DNA of 64,000 nucleotides, taken from positions 1,860,001 through 1,924,000 of the forward strand of contig JAGYJM010000002.1 in the NCBI GenBank assembly GCA_018402085.1, in the 5' to 3' direction. The stretch comes from Flavobacteriales bacterium (GTDB lineage: Bacteria > Bacteroidota > Bacteroidia > Flavobacteriales_D > Sanyastnellaceae). Under the pieces are notes generated by a model. The model was not told the DNA's origin, made no database searches, and saw only the letters and a program-made list of their open reading frames with translations. The translations under genes were made by a program, and so were the position numbers. Each line of letters begins with the position of its first letter. Position 1 is the stretch's first letter. Positions 9,801-16,948 of this stretch are shown one piece after another.

Positions 9801-12800
9801 CTGCAATGGCGGAGGAACAGGAAGCGGTGGAGCCGGTGGCGGTGGCTTTTGCACCAATGGATCTAATGGCCAGTATGGTACTGGAGGCCAGTCATTCCTC
9901 AATGGCGGAGCGCCTGGTGAGAACGGCGGCTACGGTGGTGGCGGTGGCCAAACCAATGGTGGCGGCAACATCGCCGGAGGTGGCGGTGGATGGTCCGGTG
10001 GATCAGGTAACACTGTAGCAAGCTACAATGCCGGTGGTGGCGGTAGCTACAATGCAGGTATCAACCAGCAAGCTGAGGCGAACGTACGCTCTGGAACCGG
10101 GCAAGCGACCATTTTCTATGCTGGTATTCCAGGTTGCATCGAAGGATGCACGGATTCAAATGCATGCAACTATGACCCAAATGCCGGAGCAGACGACGGT
10201 TCTTGCCTGCTGCCAGATGGGTGTACCGATGAAACAGCTTGTAACTACGACCCGGCTGCAACGTGTGATGACGGTACGTGTATCCTTCCTGATGGATGTA
10301 CCGACGATACAGCATGTAATTACGATCCTAATGCCCAGTGTGACAACGGTGCTTGCGCTTATGAAATCGACTGCGCAGGTGTGTGTGGTGGCTCCTTTAT
10401 CGAAGATGCCTGTGGCAACTGCTATGACATCAGCCTTCAGGGTCTTGAAGATGAAGTCATTACCCTCAACTATACCGGTAACCTCCAGTCATGGACGGTA
10501 CCTGCAGGTGTTTCAAACATCACCATTGAAGCCTTCGGCGCTGAAGGTGGTGGAGTAGGCACACCCGGACGTGGAGCTCGAATTCAGGGTGACTTCTCGG
10601 TAACACCGGGATCGACCCTGCGCATCCTCGTGGGTGGCCAAGGTGGACGTATCCCCGGCTCTAACTCAGGAGCCGGTGGCGGTGGTTCTTTCATCGTCGT
10701 TGAAGACGCCGGAGGTGCCTACACCATGTTTGACGGACAAAACGTGACTCCACTCCTCGTTGCAGGAGGAGGTTCAGCAGTGTGTAATGGTGGTGTCGGA
10801 CAGGGCGGTCAGACTACCGAAAGCGGTGGTGGTGTATCACCCGGTTCGGGATGCAACGGCGGCGGCACCGGCGGAGGCGGTGGCGGTGGCGGAGGCTTCT
10901 GCTCGGATGGTGCCAACGGTGGTAACGGTGACGGAGGACACTCCTTCTTGAGTGGAGGTGCTCCCGGCTCAAATGGCGGATACGGTGGTGGCGGTGGTCA
11001 CACCAACAACGGTTCTAACATCGCCGGTGGTGGTGGAGGCTGGTCAGGTGGATCAGGAAATACCAACCCGACAAACAATGCCGGCGGTGGCGGTAGCTAC
11101 AACACAGGTAGCAACCAGCAAGCCACGGCTGATGTCCGCTCAGGAAACGGGCAGGTCATTATCAGTTATCCGGGTGCTCCGGTATGTAACGCCGGTTGTA
11201 CAAACCCTCTTGCTTGCAATTACGACGACACGGCTGATGTTGACGACGGCTCATGTCAGCTCCCGGATGGGTGCACTGATGATACAGCCTGCAACTATGA
11301 CCCCTCAGCAACGTGTGATGACGGCACGTGTGTCCTCCCTGATGGATGTACCGACGATACAGCTTGTAACTACGATCCAAATGCACTTTGCGATGATGGT
11401 TCTTGTCAATTCATTATTGACTGTGCAGGTGTATGCGGAGGAGATTTCGTTGACGATGCCTGCGGCAATTGCTACGATCCGAATGTCCAGGACGAATCCT
11501 TAACTTTTACCTACACCGGTAACCTCCAGTCATGGACGGTACCTGCAGGCGTTTCAAACATCACCATTGAAGCCTTCGGTGCTGAAGGTGGTGGACAAGG
11601 CACCCCTGGTCGCGGCGCTCGCATTCAAGGTGAATTCTCTGTTACCCCGGGTGCTACCCTGCGCATACTTGTCGGCGGAGAAGGTTCTGCTGTACCCGGT
11701 TCTTCTTCAGGAGCTGGTGGTGGAGGTACTTTCATTGTGGTTGAAGATGCCGCAGGCGCTTACACCATGTTCGATGGTCAAAATGTAACTCCTCTTCTTG
11801 TTGCAGGTGGCGGTTCTGGTGTCTATGGTGGTGGTACAGGTGATGGCGGTCGCACAACTGAATCCGGTGGCGGCGTTTCGCCGGGAACAGGATGCAACGG
11901 CGCCGGATCAGGTAATGGCGGAGGCGGTGGAGGCGGCTTCTGTTCCAGCGGCTCACCAGGTCAATACGGTGTCGGCGGACAGTCTTTCCTCAATGGTGGT
12001 GCTCCTGGTGAGTATGGTGGCTTCGGTGGTGGCGGTGGCCAGACCAACAGTGGCGGTAACATCGCCGGAGGTGGCGGTGGATGGTCCGGTGGATCAGGTA
12101 ACACTGTGGCAAGCTACAACGCAGGCGGCGGAGGCAGCTACAATGCCGGTGTCAACCAGCAAGCTGAGGCGAACGTACGCTCTGGAACCGGGCAAGTGAC
12201 CATTTTCTATGCTGGTATTCCAGGTTGCATCGAAGGATGCACGGATTCAAATGCATGCAACTATGACCCAAATGCCGGAGCAGACGACGGTTCTTGCCAA
12301 CTGCCTGATGGCTGTACTGATGAAACAGCGTGTAACTACGATCCTGCCGCAACCTGTGATGACGGTACGTGTATCCTCCCTGATGGCTGTACCGACGATA
12401 CTGCTTGTAACTACGATCCTAATGCACAATGTGACAATGGTGCTTGCGCATACGAAATCGACTGCGCAGGCGTGTGTGGTGGCTCCTTCATCGAAGACGC
12501 TTGTGGCAACTGTTATGATCAGAGCCTTCAGGGTCTTGAAGATGAAGTCATTACCCTCAACTATACCGGTAACCTCCAGTCATGGACGGTACCTGCAGGT
12601 GTTTCAAACATCACCATTGAAGCCTTCGGCGCTGAAGGTGGTGGACAAGGTACCCCAGGCCGTGGAGCTCGCATTCAAGGAGAATTCTCGGTGACCCCGG
12701 GGTCAATACTGCGCATCCTTGTCGGCGGAGAAGGTTCTGCTGTGCCCGGTTCTTCTTCAGGAGCTGGTGGTGGTGGTACCTTCATCGTGGTTGAAGATGC

Positions 12801-15800
12801 CGCAGGAGCTTACACCATGTTCGATGGTCAAAATGTAACTCCACTTCTCGTTGCAGGTGGCGGTTCTGGTGTCTATGGTGGTGGTACAGGTGATGGCGGT
12901 CGCACAACCGAATCCGGTGGTGGCGTTTCTCCTGGGTCTGGATGCGACGGCGCCGGATCAGGTAATGGTGGAGGCGGCGGAGGCGGCTTCTGTTCCGGTG
13001 GCTCACCAGGTCAATACGGTGTCGGCGGACAGTCTTTCCTCAATGGTGGTGCTCCTGGTGAGTATGGTGGCTTCGGTGGTGGCGGTGGCCAGACCAACAG
13101 TGGCGGTAACATCGCCGGAGGTGGCGGTGGATGGTCCGGTGGATCAGGTAACACTGTAGCAAGCTACAATGCCGGTGGTGGAGGTAGCTTCAACGCAGGC
13201 ATCAACCAGCAAGCGGAAGCCAACGTAAGAAATGGAAACGGGGAAGTTATTATCAGCTATCCGGGTGCTCCGGTATGTAACGCCGGTTGTACAAACCCTC
13301 TTGCTTGCAATTACGACGACACGGCTGATGTTGACGACGGCTCATGTCAGCTCCCAGATGGGTGCACTGATGATACAGCCTGCAACTATGACCCCTCAGC
13401 AACGTGTGATGACGGCACGTGTGTCCTCCCTGATGGATGTACCGACGATACAGCTTGTAACTACGATCCAAATGCACTTTGCGATGATGGTTCTTGTCAA
13501 TTCATTATTGACTGTGCAGGTGTATGCGGAGGAGATTTCGTTGACGATGCCTGCGGCAATTGCTACGATCCGAATGTCCAGGACGAATCCTTAACTTTTA
13601 CCTACACCGGTAACCTCCAGTCATGGACGGTACCTGCAGGTGTTTCAAACATCACCATTGAAGCCTTCGGTGCTGAAGGTGGTGGACAAGGCACCCCTGG
13701 TCGCGGCGCGCGCATTCAAGGTGAATTCTCGGTGACTCCTGGCTCTACACTGCGCATTCTCGTAGGAGGCGAAGGCTCACAACAACCAGGATCTTCTTCT
13801 GGCGCAGGTGGCGGTGGTACATTCATCGTCGTAGAAGACCTTGCCGGTGCCTATACCATGTTCGATGGCCAAAACGTAACCCCACTTCTCGTCGCGGGAG
13901 GTGGTTCCGGCGTTTATGGCGGAGGAACAGGTGATGGCGGACGCACCACCGAAACCGGTGGTGGAGTAGCTCCGGGAGTAGACTGCAATGGCGGAGGAAC
14001 AGGAAGCGGTGGAGCCGGTGGCGGTGGCTTTTGCACCAATGGATCTAATGGCCAGTATGGTACAGGCGGTCAGTCTTTCCTCAATGGCGGAGCGCCTGGT
14101 GAGAACGGCGGCTACGGTGGTGGCGGTGGCCAAACCAATGGTGGCGGCAACATCGCCGGAGGTGGCGGTGGATGGTCCGGTGGATCAGGTAACACTGTAG
14201 CAAGCTACAATGCCGGAGGTGGAGGCAGCTTCAACGCAGGCATCAACCAGCAAGCGGAAGCCAACGTAAGAAATGGAAACGGCGAAGTGACCATTGTCTT
14301 CTCAAGCGTTCCCGAATGCACCCCTGGCTGTACCGATGCAACTTCTCCGAATTACAACCCCGATGCCAACTTCGACGACGGATCTTGCATCTACCCGGGT
14401 TGTACCGATGACACAGCCTGCAACTATGACATGGATGCCAACCAGGACGATGGCTCGTGTATCTATGTGATCGACTGTAACGGTGTCTGCGGCGGTCCAA
14501 GCATCACCGATGACTGTGGCAACTGCTACGATCCAACCGATGAAGGCGACAGCTTCCAGTTCAACCATTCCGGATTCCTGCAAACCTTCATCGTGCCTGA
14601 TGGCGTGTCACAAGTCTACGTGGAAGCCTACGGTGCTGCCGGTGGCAGCTACGATGGCGGTACGGGCGGACTCGGTGCCATGGTGGGCGGTGTGCTCAAC
14701 GTAACCCCCGGTCAGCAGCTCAAGCTGATGGTTGGTGGTGAAGGACAAGATGGTGACGGACAGTTCAGCTACGCCGGTGGCGGTGGCGGTACCTTCGTGA
14801 CCGACAACGCAGACAACCCACTTCTCATCGCTGGTGGTGGAGGTGGCATCAGCGGCATGCCGGTCAACGGCAACGAGCACGCCAGCGTCAACGAGACCGG
14901 AAACGACGGATACAGTCCGAACAACGCCCTCAACTACGGCGTTGGAGGTACGGCCGGAAGCGGTGCAACAAACGCCATGAGCGGAGCAGCCTGCGGCGGT
15001 AACGGAGGCGGACTCCTCACCGATGGTGAAGCCTCGCTCTGTGAAGGCGGTGCTCCTGTATCAGGCGAAGCCTTCGTGAACGGAGGTAGCGCGGGCGTAT
15101 CGGCCTGCGGTGCAAACATCGCCGGAGGTTACGGCGGTGGTGGCGGCGGCGGCTGCCACGGAGCCGGCGGCGGCGGCGGATACTCAGGTGGTGGCGGTAG
15201 CTACGGCATCGGCGGAAACGGCGGTGGCGGCGGCAGCTTCAACAGCGCCGACTCCCCTGCTGCGATGGCCCAGGCCAACAGTGGTGACGGTTACGTGATC
15301 ATCACGATTCTCAACACCCCACTCTGTCAGCCGGGCTGTACCGATGAAACAGCAGACAACTACGATCCGGCAGCCAACTTCGACGACGGCACCTGTGAAT
15401 TCTCAGGTTGCACCGACGAAAACGCTGACAACTACGATGCCAACGCGAACATCGATGACGGCTCGTGTATCTTCTCAGGCTGCACCTACGAAGACGCAAC
15501 CAACTACGACGCCAACGCAAGCGTAGACGACGGCTCATGCATCTTCGACATCGCCCAGGACATCCCGGGTTGTACCGATGAAACAGCGTGTAACTACCTG
15601 GCAGTAGCCACGGTTGATGACAATAGCTGTGAGTTTGTGAGCTGCGCGGGTTGTACAGACGAGAACGCCGTCAACTACGATGACGATGCGACCATCGAAG
15701 ACAACAGCTGCCAGTATGCAGGTTGTACCAATGAAGCGGCAACGAACTACGAGGCAACAGTGACCTATGACGACGGAAGCTGTATCATCGAAGGGTGTAC

Positions 15801-16119
15801 AGATCCAACGGCGTGCAATTACGATGATTCAGCTACTACAGATGACGGCTCATGCGCGCTTCCTGACGGTTGTACCGATCAAAACGCATGCAATTACGAC
15901 CCGGCTGCTACATGTGACGATAACTCATGTGAGTTCGACTCGTGCTCCGGCTGTACTTATGCTGATGCACTAAATTACATTGAGACGGCCAGTATCGACG
16001 ATGGTTCATGCGAATTCGACCTCGCAAACCCATGTCCTGAAGACCTCAACCAAGACGGGTTAGTGAATTCTTCTGACCTTCTTCAGTTCCTCGGTAGCTT
16101 CGGTAGCTCATGTGAGTAA
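6847..16119 (+). CDS. Giant secreted protein (3090 aa) with eight ALK/LTK-like glycine-rich domains and about 32 cysteine repeats
   Basis: The ATG at 6847 gives a clean signal peptide (MLTLRLLGILVGCLFTFV ... AQAQ) and follows a TATCTTTG box; an upstream ATG at 6784 precedes that box. Eight glycine-rich domains begin near residues 159, 510, 857, 1207, 1553, 1904, 2251 and 2570. Each has a WTVP-type first strand, an AFGAEGGG turn, a LRILVGG strand, a LLVAGGGSG strand, long Gly-rich runs and a final hydrophobic strand, the same order as the extracellular glycine-rich domain of the animal kinases ALK and LTK. Between them lie triplets of GCTD..ACNYDP.A..DDGSC repeats and a DC.GVCGG..D.CGNC module. 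Residues about 3063-3090 form a dockerin-like EF-hand loop (DLNQDGLVNSSD). No T9SS type A tail is seen. Role unknown; a cell-surface, matrix or adhesive function is inferred. Confidence 0.88.
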   Translation: MLTLRLLGILVGCLFTFVNSAQAQSGCTIESACNYDLAAIENDGSCLWTIDCNGTCGGTFVTDDCENCFDPNGVAPDCFPGCIDPEADNYDETANYDDGSCTFDLGCVDDTACNYDPVATIDDGTCEFVVDCNGTCGGDFVDDACGNCYDPNVQDESLTFTYTGNLQSWTVPAGVSNITIEAFGAEGGGQGTPGRGAHIQGEFSVTPGATLRILVGGEGSAVPGSSSGAGGGGTFIVVEDAAGAYTMFDGQNVTPLLVAGGGSGVYGGGTGDGGRTTESGGGVSPGTGCNGAGSGNGGGGGGGFCSSGSPGQYGVGGQSFLNGGAPGEYGGFGGGGGQTNSGGNIAGGGGGWSGGSGNTVASYNAGGGGSYNAGVNQQAEANVRSGNGQVTIFYAGTPGCIEGCTDSNACNYDPNAGADDGSCQLPDGCTDETACNYDPAATCDDGTCILPDGCNDDTACNYDPNAQCDNGSCAYEIDCAGVCGGTFIEDACGNCYDQSLQGLEDEVITLNYTGNLQSWTVPAGVSNITIEAFGAEGGGQGTPGRGARIQGEFSVTPGSILRILVGGEGSAVPGSSSGAGGGGTFIVVEDAAGAYTMFDGQNVTPLLVAGGGSGVYGGGAGDGGRTTESGGGVSPGSGCDGAGSGNGGGGGGGFCSGGSPGQYGVGGQSFLNGGAPGEYGGFGGGGGQTNSGGNIAGGGGGWSGGSGNTVASYNAGGGGSFNAGINQQAEANVRNGNGEVIISYPGAPVCNAGCTNPLACNYDDTADVDDGSCQLPDGCTDDTACNYDPSATCDDGTCVLPDGCTDDTACNYDPNALCDDGSCQFIIDCAGVCGGDFVDDACGNCYDPNIQDESLTFNYTGSIQSWTVPGGVSNITIEAFGAEGGGQGTPGRGARIQGEFSVTPGSTLRILVGGEGSQQPGSSSGAGGGGTFIVVEDLAGAYTMFDGQNVTPLLVAGGGSGVYGGGTGDGGRTTETGGGVAPGVDCNGGGTGSGGAGGGGFCTNGSNGQYGTGGQSFLNGGAPGENGGYGGGGGQTNGGGNIAGGGGGWSGGSGNTVASYNAGGGGSYNAGINQQAEANVRSGTGQATIFYAGIPGCIEGCTDSNACNYDPNAGADDGSCLLPDGCTDETACNYDPAATCDDGTCILPDGCTDDTACNYDPNAQCDNGACAYEIDCAGVCGGSFIEDACGNCYDISLQGLEDEVITLNYTGNLQSWTVPAGVSNITIEAFGAEGGGVGTPGRGARIQGDFSVTPGSTLRILVGGQGGRIPGSNSGAGGGGSFIVVEDAGGAYTMFDGQNVTPLLVAGGGSAVCNGGVGQGGQTTESGGGVSPGSGCNGGGTGGGGGGGGGFCSDGANGGNGDGGHSFLSGGAPGSNGGYGGGGGHTNNGSNIAGGGGGWSGGSGNTNPTNNAGGGGSYNTGSNQQATADVRSGNGQVIISYPGAPVCNAGCTNPLACNYDDTADVDDGSCQLPDGCTDDTACNYDPSATCDDGTCVLPDGCTDDTACNYDPNALCDDGSCQFIIDCAGVCGGDFVDDACGNCYDPNVQDESLTFTYTGNLQSWTVPAGVSNITIEAFGAEGGGQGTPGRGARIQGEFSVTPGATLRILVGGEGSAVPGSSSGAGGGGTFIVVEDAAGAYTMFDGQNVTPLLVAGGGSGVYGGGTGDGGRTTESGGGVSPGTGCNGAGSGNGGGGGGGFCSSGSPGQYGVGGQSFLNGGAPGEYGGFGGGGGQTNSGGNIAGGGGGWSGGSGNTVASYNAGGGGSYNAGVNQQAEANVRSGTGQVTIFYAGIPGCIEGCTDSNACNYDPNAGADDGSCQLPDGCTDETACNYDPAATCDDGTCILPDGCTDDTACNYDPNAQCDNGACAYEIDCAGVCGGSFIEDACGNCYDQSLQGLEDEVITLNYTGNLQSWTVPAGVSNITIEAFGAEGGGQGTPGRGARIQGEFSVTPGSILRILVGGEGSAVPGSSSGAGGGGTFIVVEDAAGAYTMFDGQNVTPLLVAGGGSGVYGGGTGDGGRTTESGGGVSPGSGCDGAGSGNGGGGGGGFCSGGSPGQYGVGGQSFLNGGAPGEYGGFGGGGGQTNSGGNIAGGGGGWSGGSGNTVASYNAGGGGSFNAGINQQAEANVRNGNGEVIISYPGAPVCNAGCTNPLACNYDDTADVDDGSCQLPDGCTDDTACNYDPSATCDDGTCVLPDGCTDDTACNYDPNALCDDGSCQFIIDCAGVCGGDFVDDACGNCYDPNVQDESLTFTYTGNLQSWTVPAGVSNITIEAFGAEGGGQGTPGRGARIQGEFSVTPGSTLRILVGGEGSQQPGSSSGAGGGGTFIVVEDLAGAYTMFDGQNVTPLLVAGGGSGVYGGGTGDGGRTTETGGGVAPGVDCNGGGTGSGGAGGGGFCTNGSNGQYGTGGQSFLNGGAPGENGGYGGGGGQTNGGGNIAGGGGGWSGGSGNTVASYNAGGGGSFNAGINQQAEANVRNGNGEVTIVFSSVPECTPGCTDATSPNYNPDANFDDGSCIYPGCTDDTACNYDMDANQDDGSCIYVIDCNGVCGGPSITDDCGNCYDPTDEGDSFQFNHSGFLQTFIVPDGVSQVYVEAYGAAGGSYDGGTGGLGAMVGGVLNVTPGQQLKLMVGGEGQDGDGQFSYAGGGGGTFVTDNADNPLLIAGGGGGISGMPVNGNEHASVNETGNDGYSPNNALNYGVGGTAGSGATNAMSGAACGGNGGGLLTDGEASLCEGGAPVSGEAFVNGGSAGVSACGANIAGGYGGGGGGGCHGAGGGGGYSGGGGSYGIGGNGGGGGSFNSADSPAAMAQANSGDGYVIITILNTPLCQPGCTDETADNYDPAANFDDGTCEFSGCTDENADNYDANANIDDGSCIFSGCTYEDATNYDANASVDDGSCIFDIAQDIPGCTDETACNYLAVATVDDNSCEFVSCAGCTDENAVNYDDDATIEDNSCQYAGCTNEAATNYEATVTYDDGSCIIEGCTDPTACNYDDSATTDDGSCALPDGCTDQNACNYDPAATCDDNSCEFDSCSGCTYADALNYIETASIDDGSCEFDLANPCPEDLNQDGLVNSSDLLQFLGSFGSSCE
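7261..10030 (+). repeat. Segmental duplication, copy A (within the giant gene)
   Basis: Three consecutive glycine-rich units here recur at a constant offset of 4182 bases (1394 codons) in 11443-14212, in the same order. Long stretches, such as about 7460-7980 against 11642-12162, look identical base for base. The tail of unit 1 differs from that of its partner. Confidence 0.85.
11443..14212 (+). repeat. Segmental duplication, copy B (within the giant gene)
   Basis: Partner of 7261-10030 at an offset of 4182. A fourth, more divergent unit (about 10460-11440) separates the two copies. Around 12163-12230 the sequence matches the end of unit 3 (10075-10130) better than that of unit 1, which indicates mosaic exchange between units. 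Confidence 0.85.
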
Positions 16120-16140
16120 CTATTGAAAATGTAAAACGCG

Positions 16141-16176
16141 AAAGGGAAGGCTTATCCAAGTCTTCCCTTTTTTCTT
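16141..16176 (+). terminator. Rho-independent terminator of the giant gene
   Basis: AAAGGGAAG (16141-16149) pairs with CTTCCCTTT (16162-16170), followed by more T. It starts 22 bases after the stop at 16119. Confidence 0.8.
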
Positions 16177-16178
16177 TT

Positions 16179-16199
16179 CCGCGTAAAAACGCGGGATGC
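16179..16199 (-). repeat. Dispersed hairpin element, copy 2
   Basis: Minus-strand reading: GCATC, stem CCGCGT, loop TTTT, stem ACGCGG. It sits directly behind the terminator of the giant gene. Confidence 0.85.
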
Positions 16200-16283
16200 G
16201 ACAAGCAGCTGATATGAACGAAGGTTCCGGGCTATCCCCCTAACACCTAACCTCACCAGACAACTGCTCACTGACGAGAAAAC

Positions 16284-16303
16284 CATCCAGCGCTTTTGCG
16301 CTG
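16284..16303 (+). repeat. Dispersed hairpin element, copy 3
   Basis: CATC, stem CAGCGC, loop TTTT, stem GCGCTG; the base before CATC is C instead of G. Intergenic, 85 bases from copy 2 and in the opposite orientation. Confidence 0.85.
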
Positions 16304-16381
16304 CACATTTCGCCTAAAACACGAGAACACAATTAAAAAAGGTACCCCTCCAGAACAAACCACCAACCACGAACAACCAGC

Positions 16382-16933
16382 TTACTGGTTACGTTCGTGA
16401 GCTGAAAGCACGTCGAAAATGCTTAGTGCAAGGTCGAAATTAGGGTGCCCACTCTCTTTGTGCTCGAGCATGAACTCGCGCACAATAACAAGGGCTTGTA
16501 AAAGGCTTTCTTCATCGAGCGGACCTGGTATGCTTTCGATCAACGTCATGGCCTCGACAGCCGTCATGTAATCGCCATTCAAGCCGATACGCGTAATCAG
16601 ATCAACCGAATCACCGGGGGTAAAACCTGCATTCCAGGTAAATGAGAGGATATCTGCCCGAATTGACTCGAAGGCCTCTTCTTCTAGAGCTTCCAAGTAA
16701 ATTTCCTGGGCCTGACTGAGCTTGATCGAAGAGAGCGTCGTCCGAAGTTCATCCCTCACCTGACCTTCTTCTGTGTCGCGGAATGCGATCAACAGCGGAC
16801 GAACATGCGTGGCATCGCCCAATTTCTCTGTACGCTTGAGTGCCGCCTGCACCTTCGCCATATCGCCTGATTGCAGGTCAGCCGTCAGGGCTAATTGCTT
16901 ACGGGCACGTTCTTTTTGCTCCTTTTCACTCAT
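16382..16933 (-). CDS. Conserved hypothetical protein, HEAT-repeat-like
   Basis: A 183-residue soluble acidic helical protein without a signal peptide. Paired helices such as MAKVQAALKRTEKLGDAT, VRPLLIAFRDTEEGQVRDEL and SLLQALVIVREFMLEHKES suggest an alpha-solenoid (HEAT-like) fold, usually a protein-binding scaffold. The start is set at the ATG at 16933, not the earlier TTG, because a TACCTTTG promoter box ends only six bases before it and overlaps that TTG. It follows the carboxylase gene on the same strand by 15 bases but has this box of its own. Function unknown. Confidence 0.65.
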   Translation of the reverse strand: MSEKEQKERARKQLALTADLQSGDMAKVQAALKRTEKLGDATHVRPLLIAFRDTEEGQVRDELRTTLSSIKLSQAQEIYLEALEEEAFESIRADILSFTWNAGFTPGDSVDLITRIGLNGDYMTAVEAMTLIESIPGPLDEESLLQALVIVREFMLEHKESGHPNFDLALSIFDVLSAHERNQ

Positions 16934-16939
16934 AGGGCG

Positions 16940-16947
16940 CAAAGGTA
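16940..16947 (-). promoter_or_regulatory. -7 box (TACCTTTG) placed for a near-leaderless mRNA
   Basis: Minus-strand TACCTTTG followed by six bases and then the ATG at 16933. Transcription would start almost at the start codon. It lies in the 15-base gap after the carboxylase stop. Confidence 0.55.
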
Positions 16948-16948
16948 A

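Noticed and set aside
6847-16119. Array of long, evenly spaced repeats resembling a large repeat locus
   Set aside because: The repeats are domain-sized (about 1 kb) and fully coding in one frame; there is no CRISPR-type short repeat and spacer structure.
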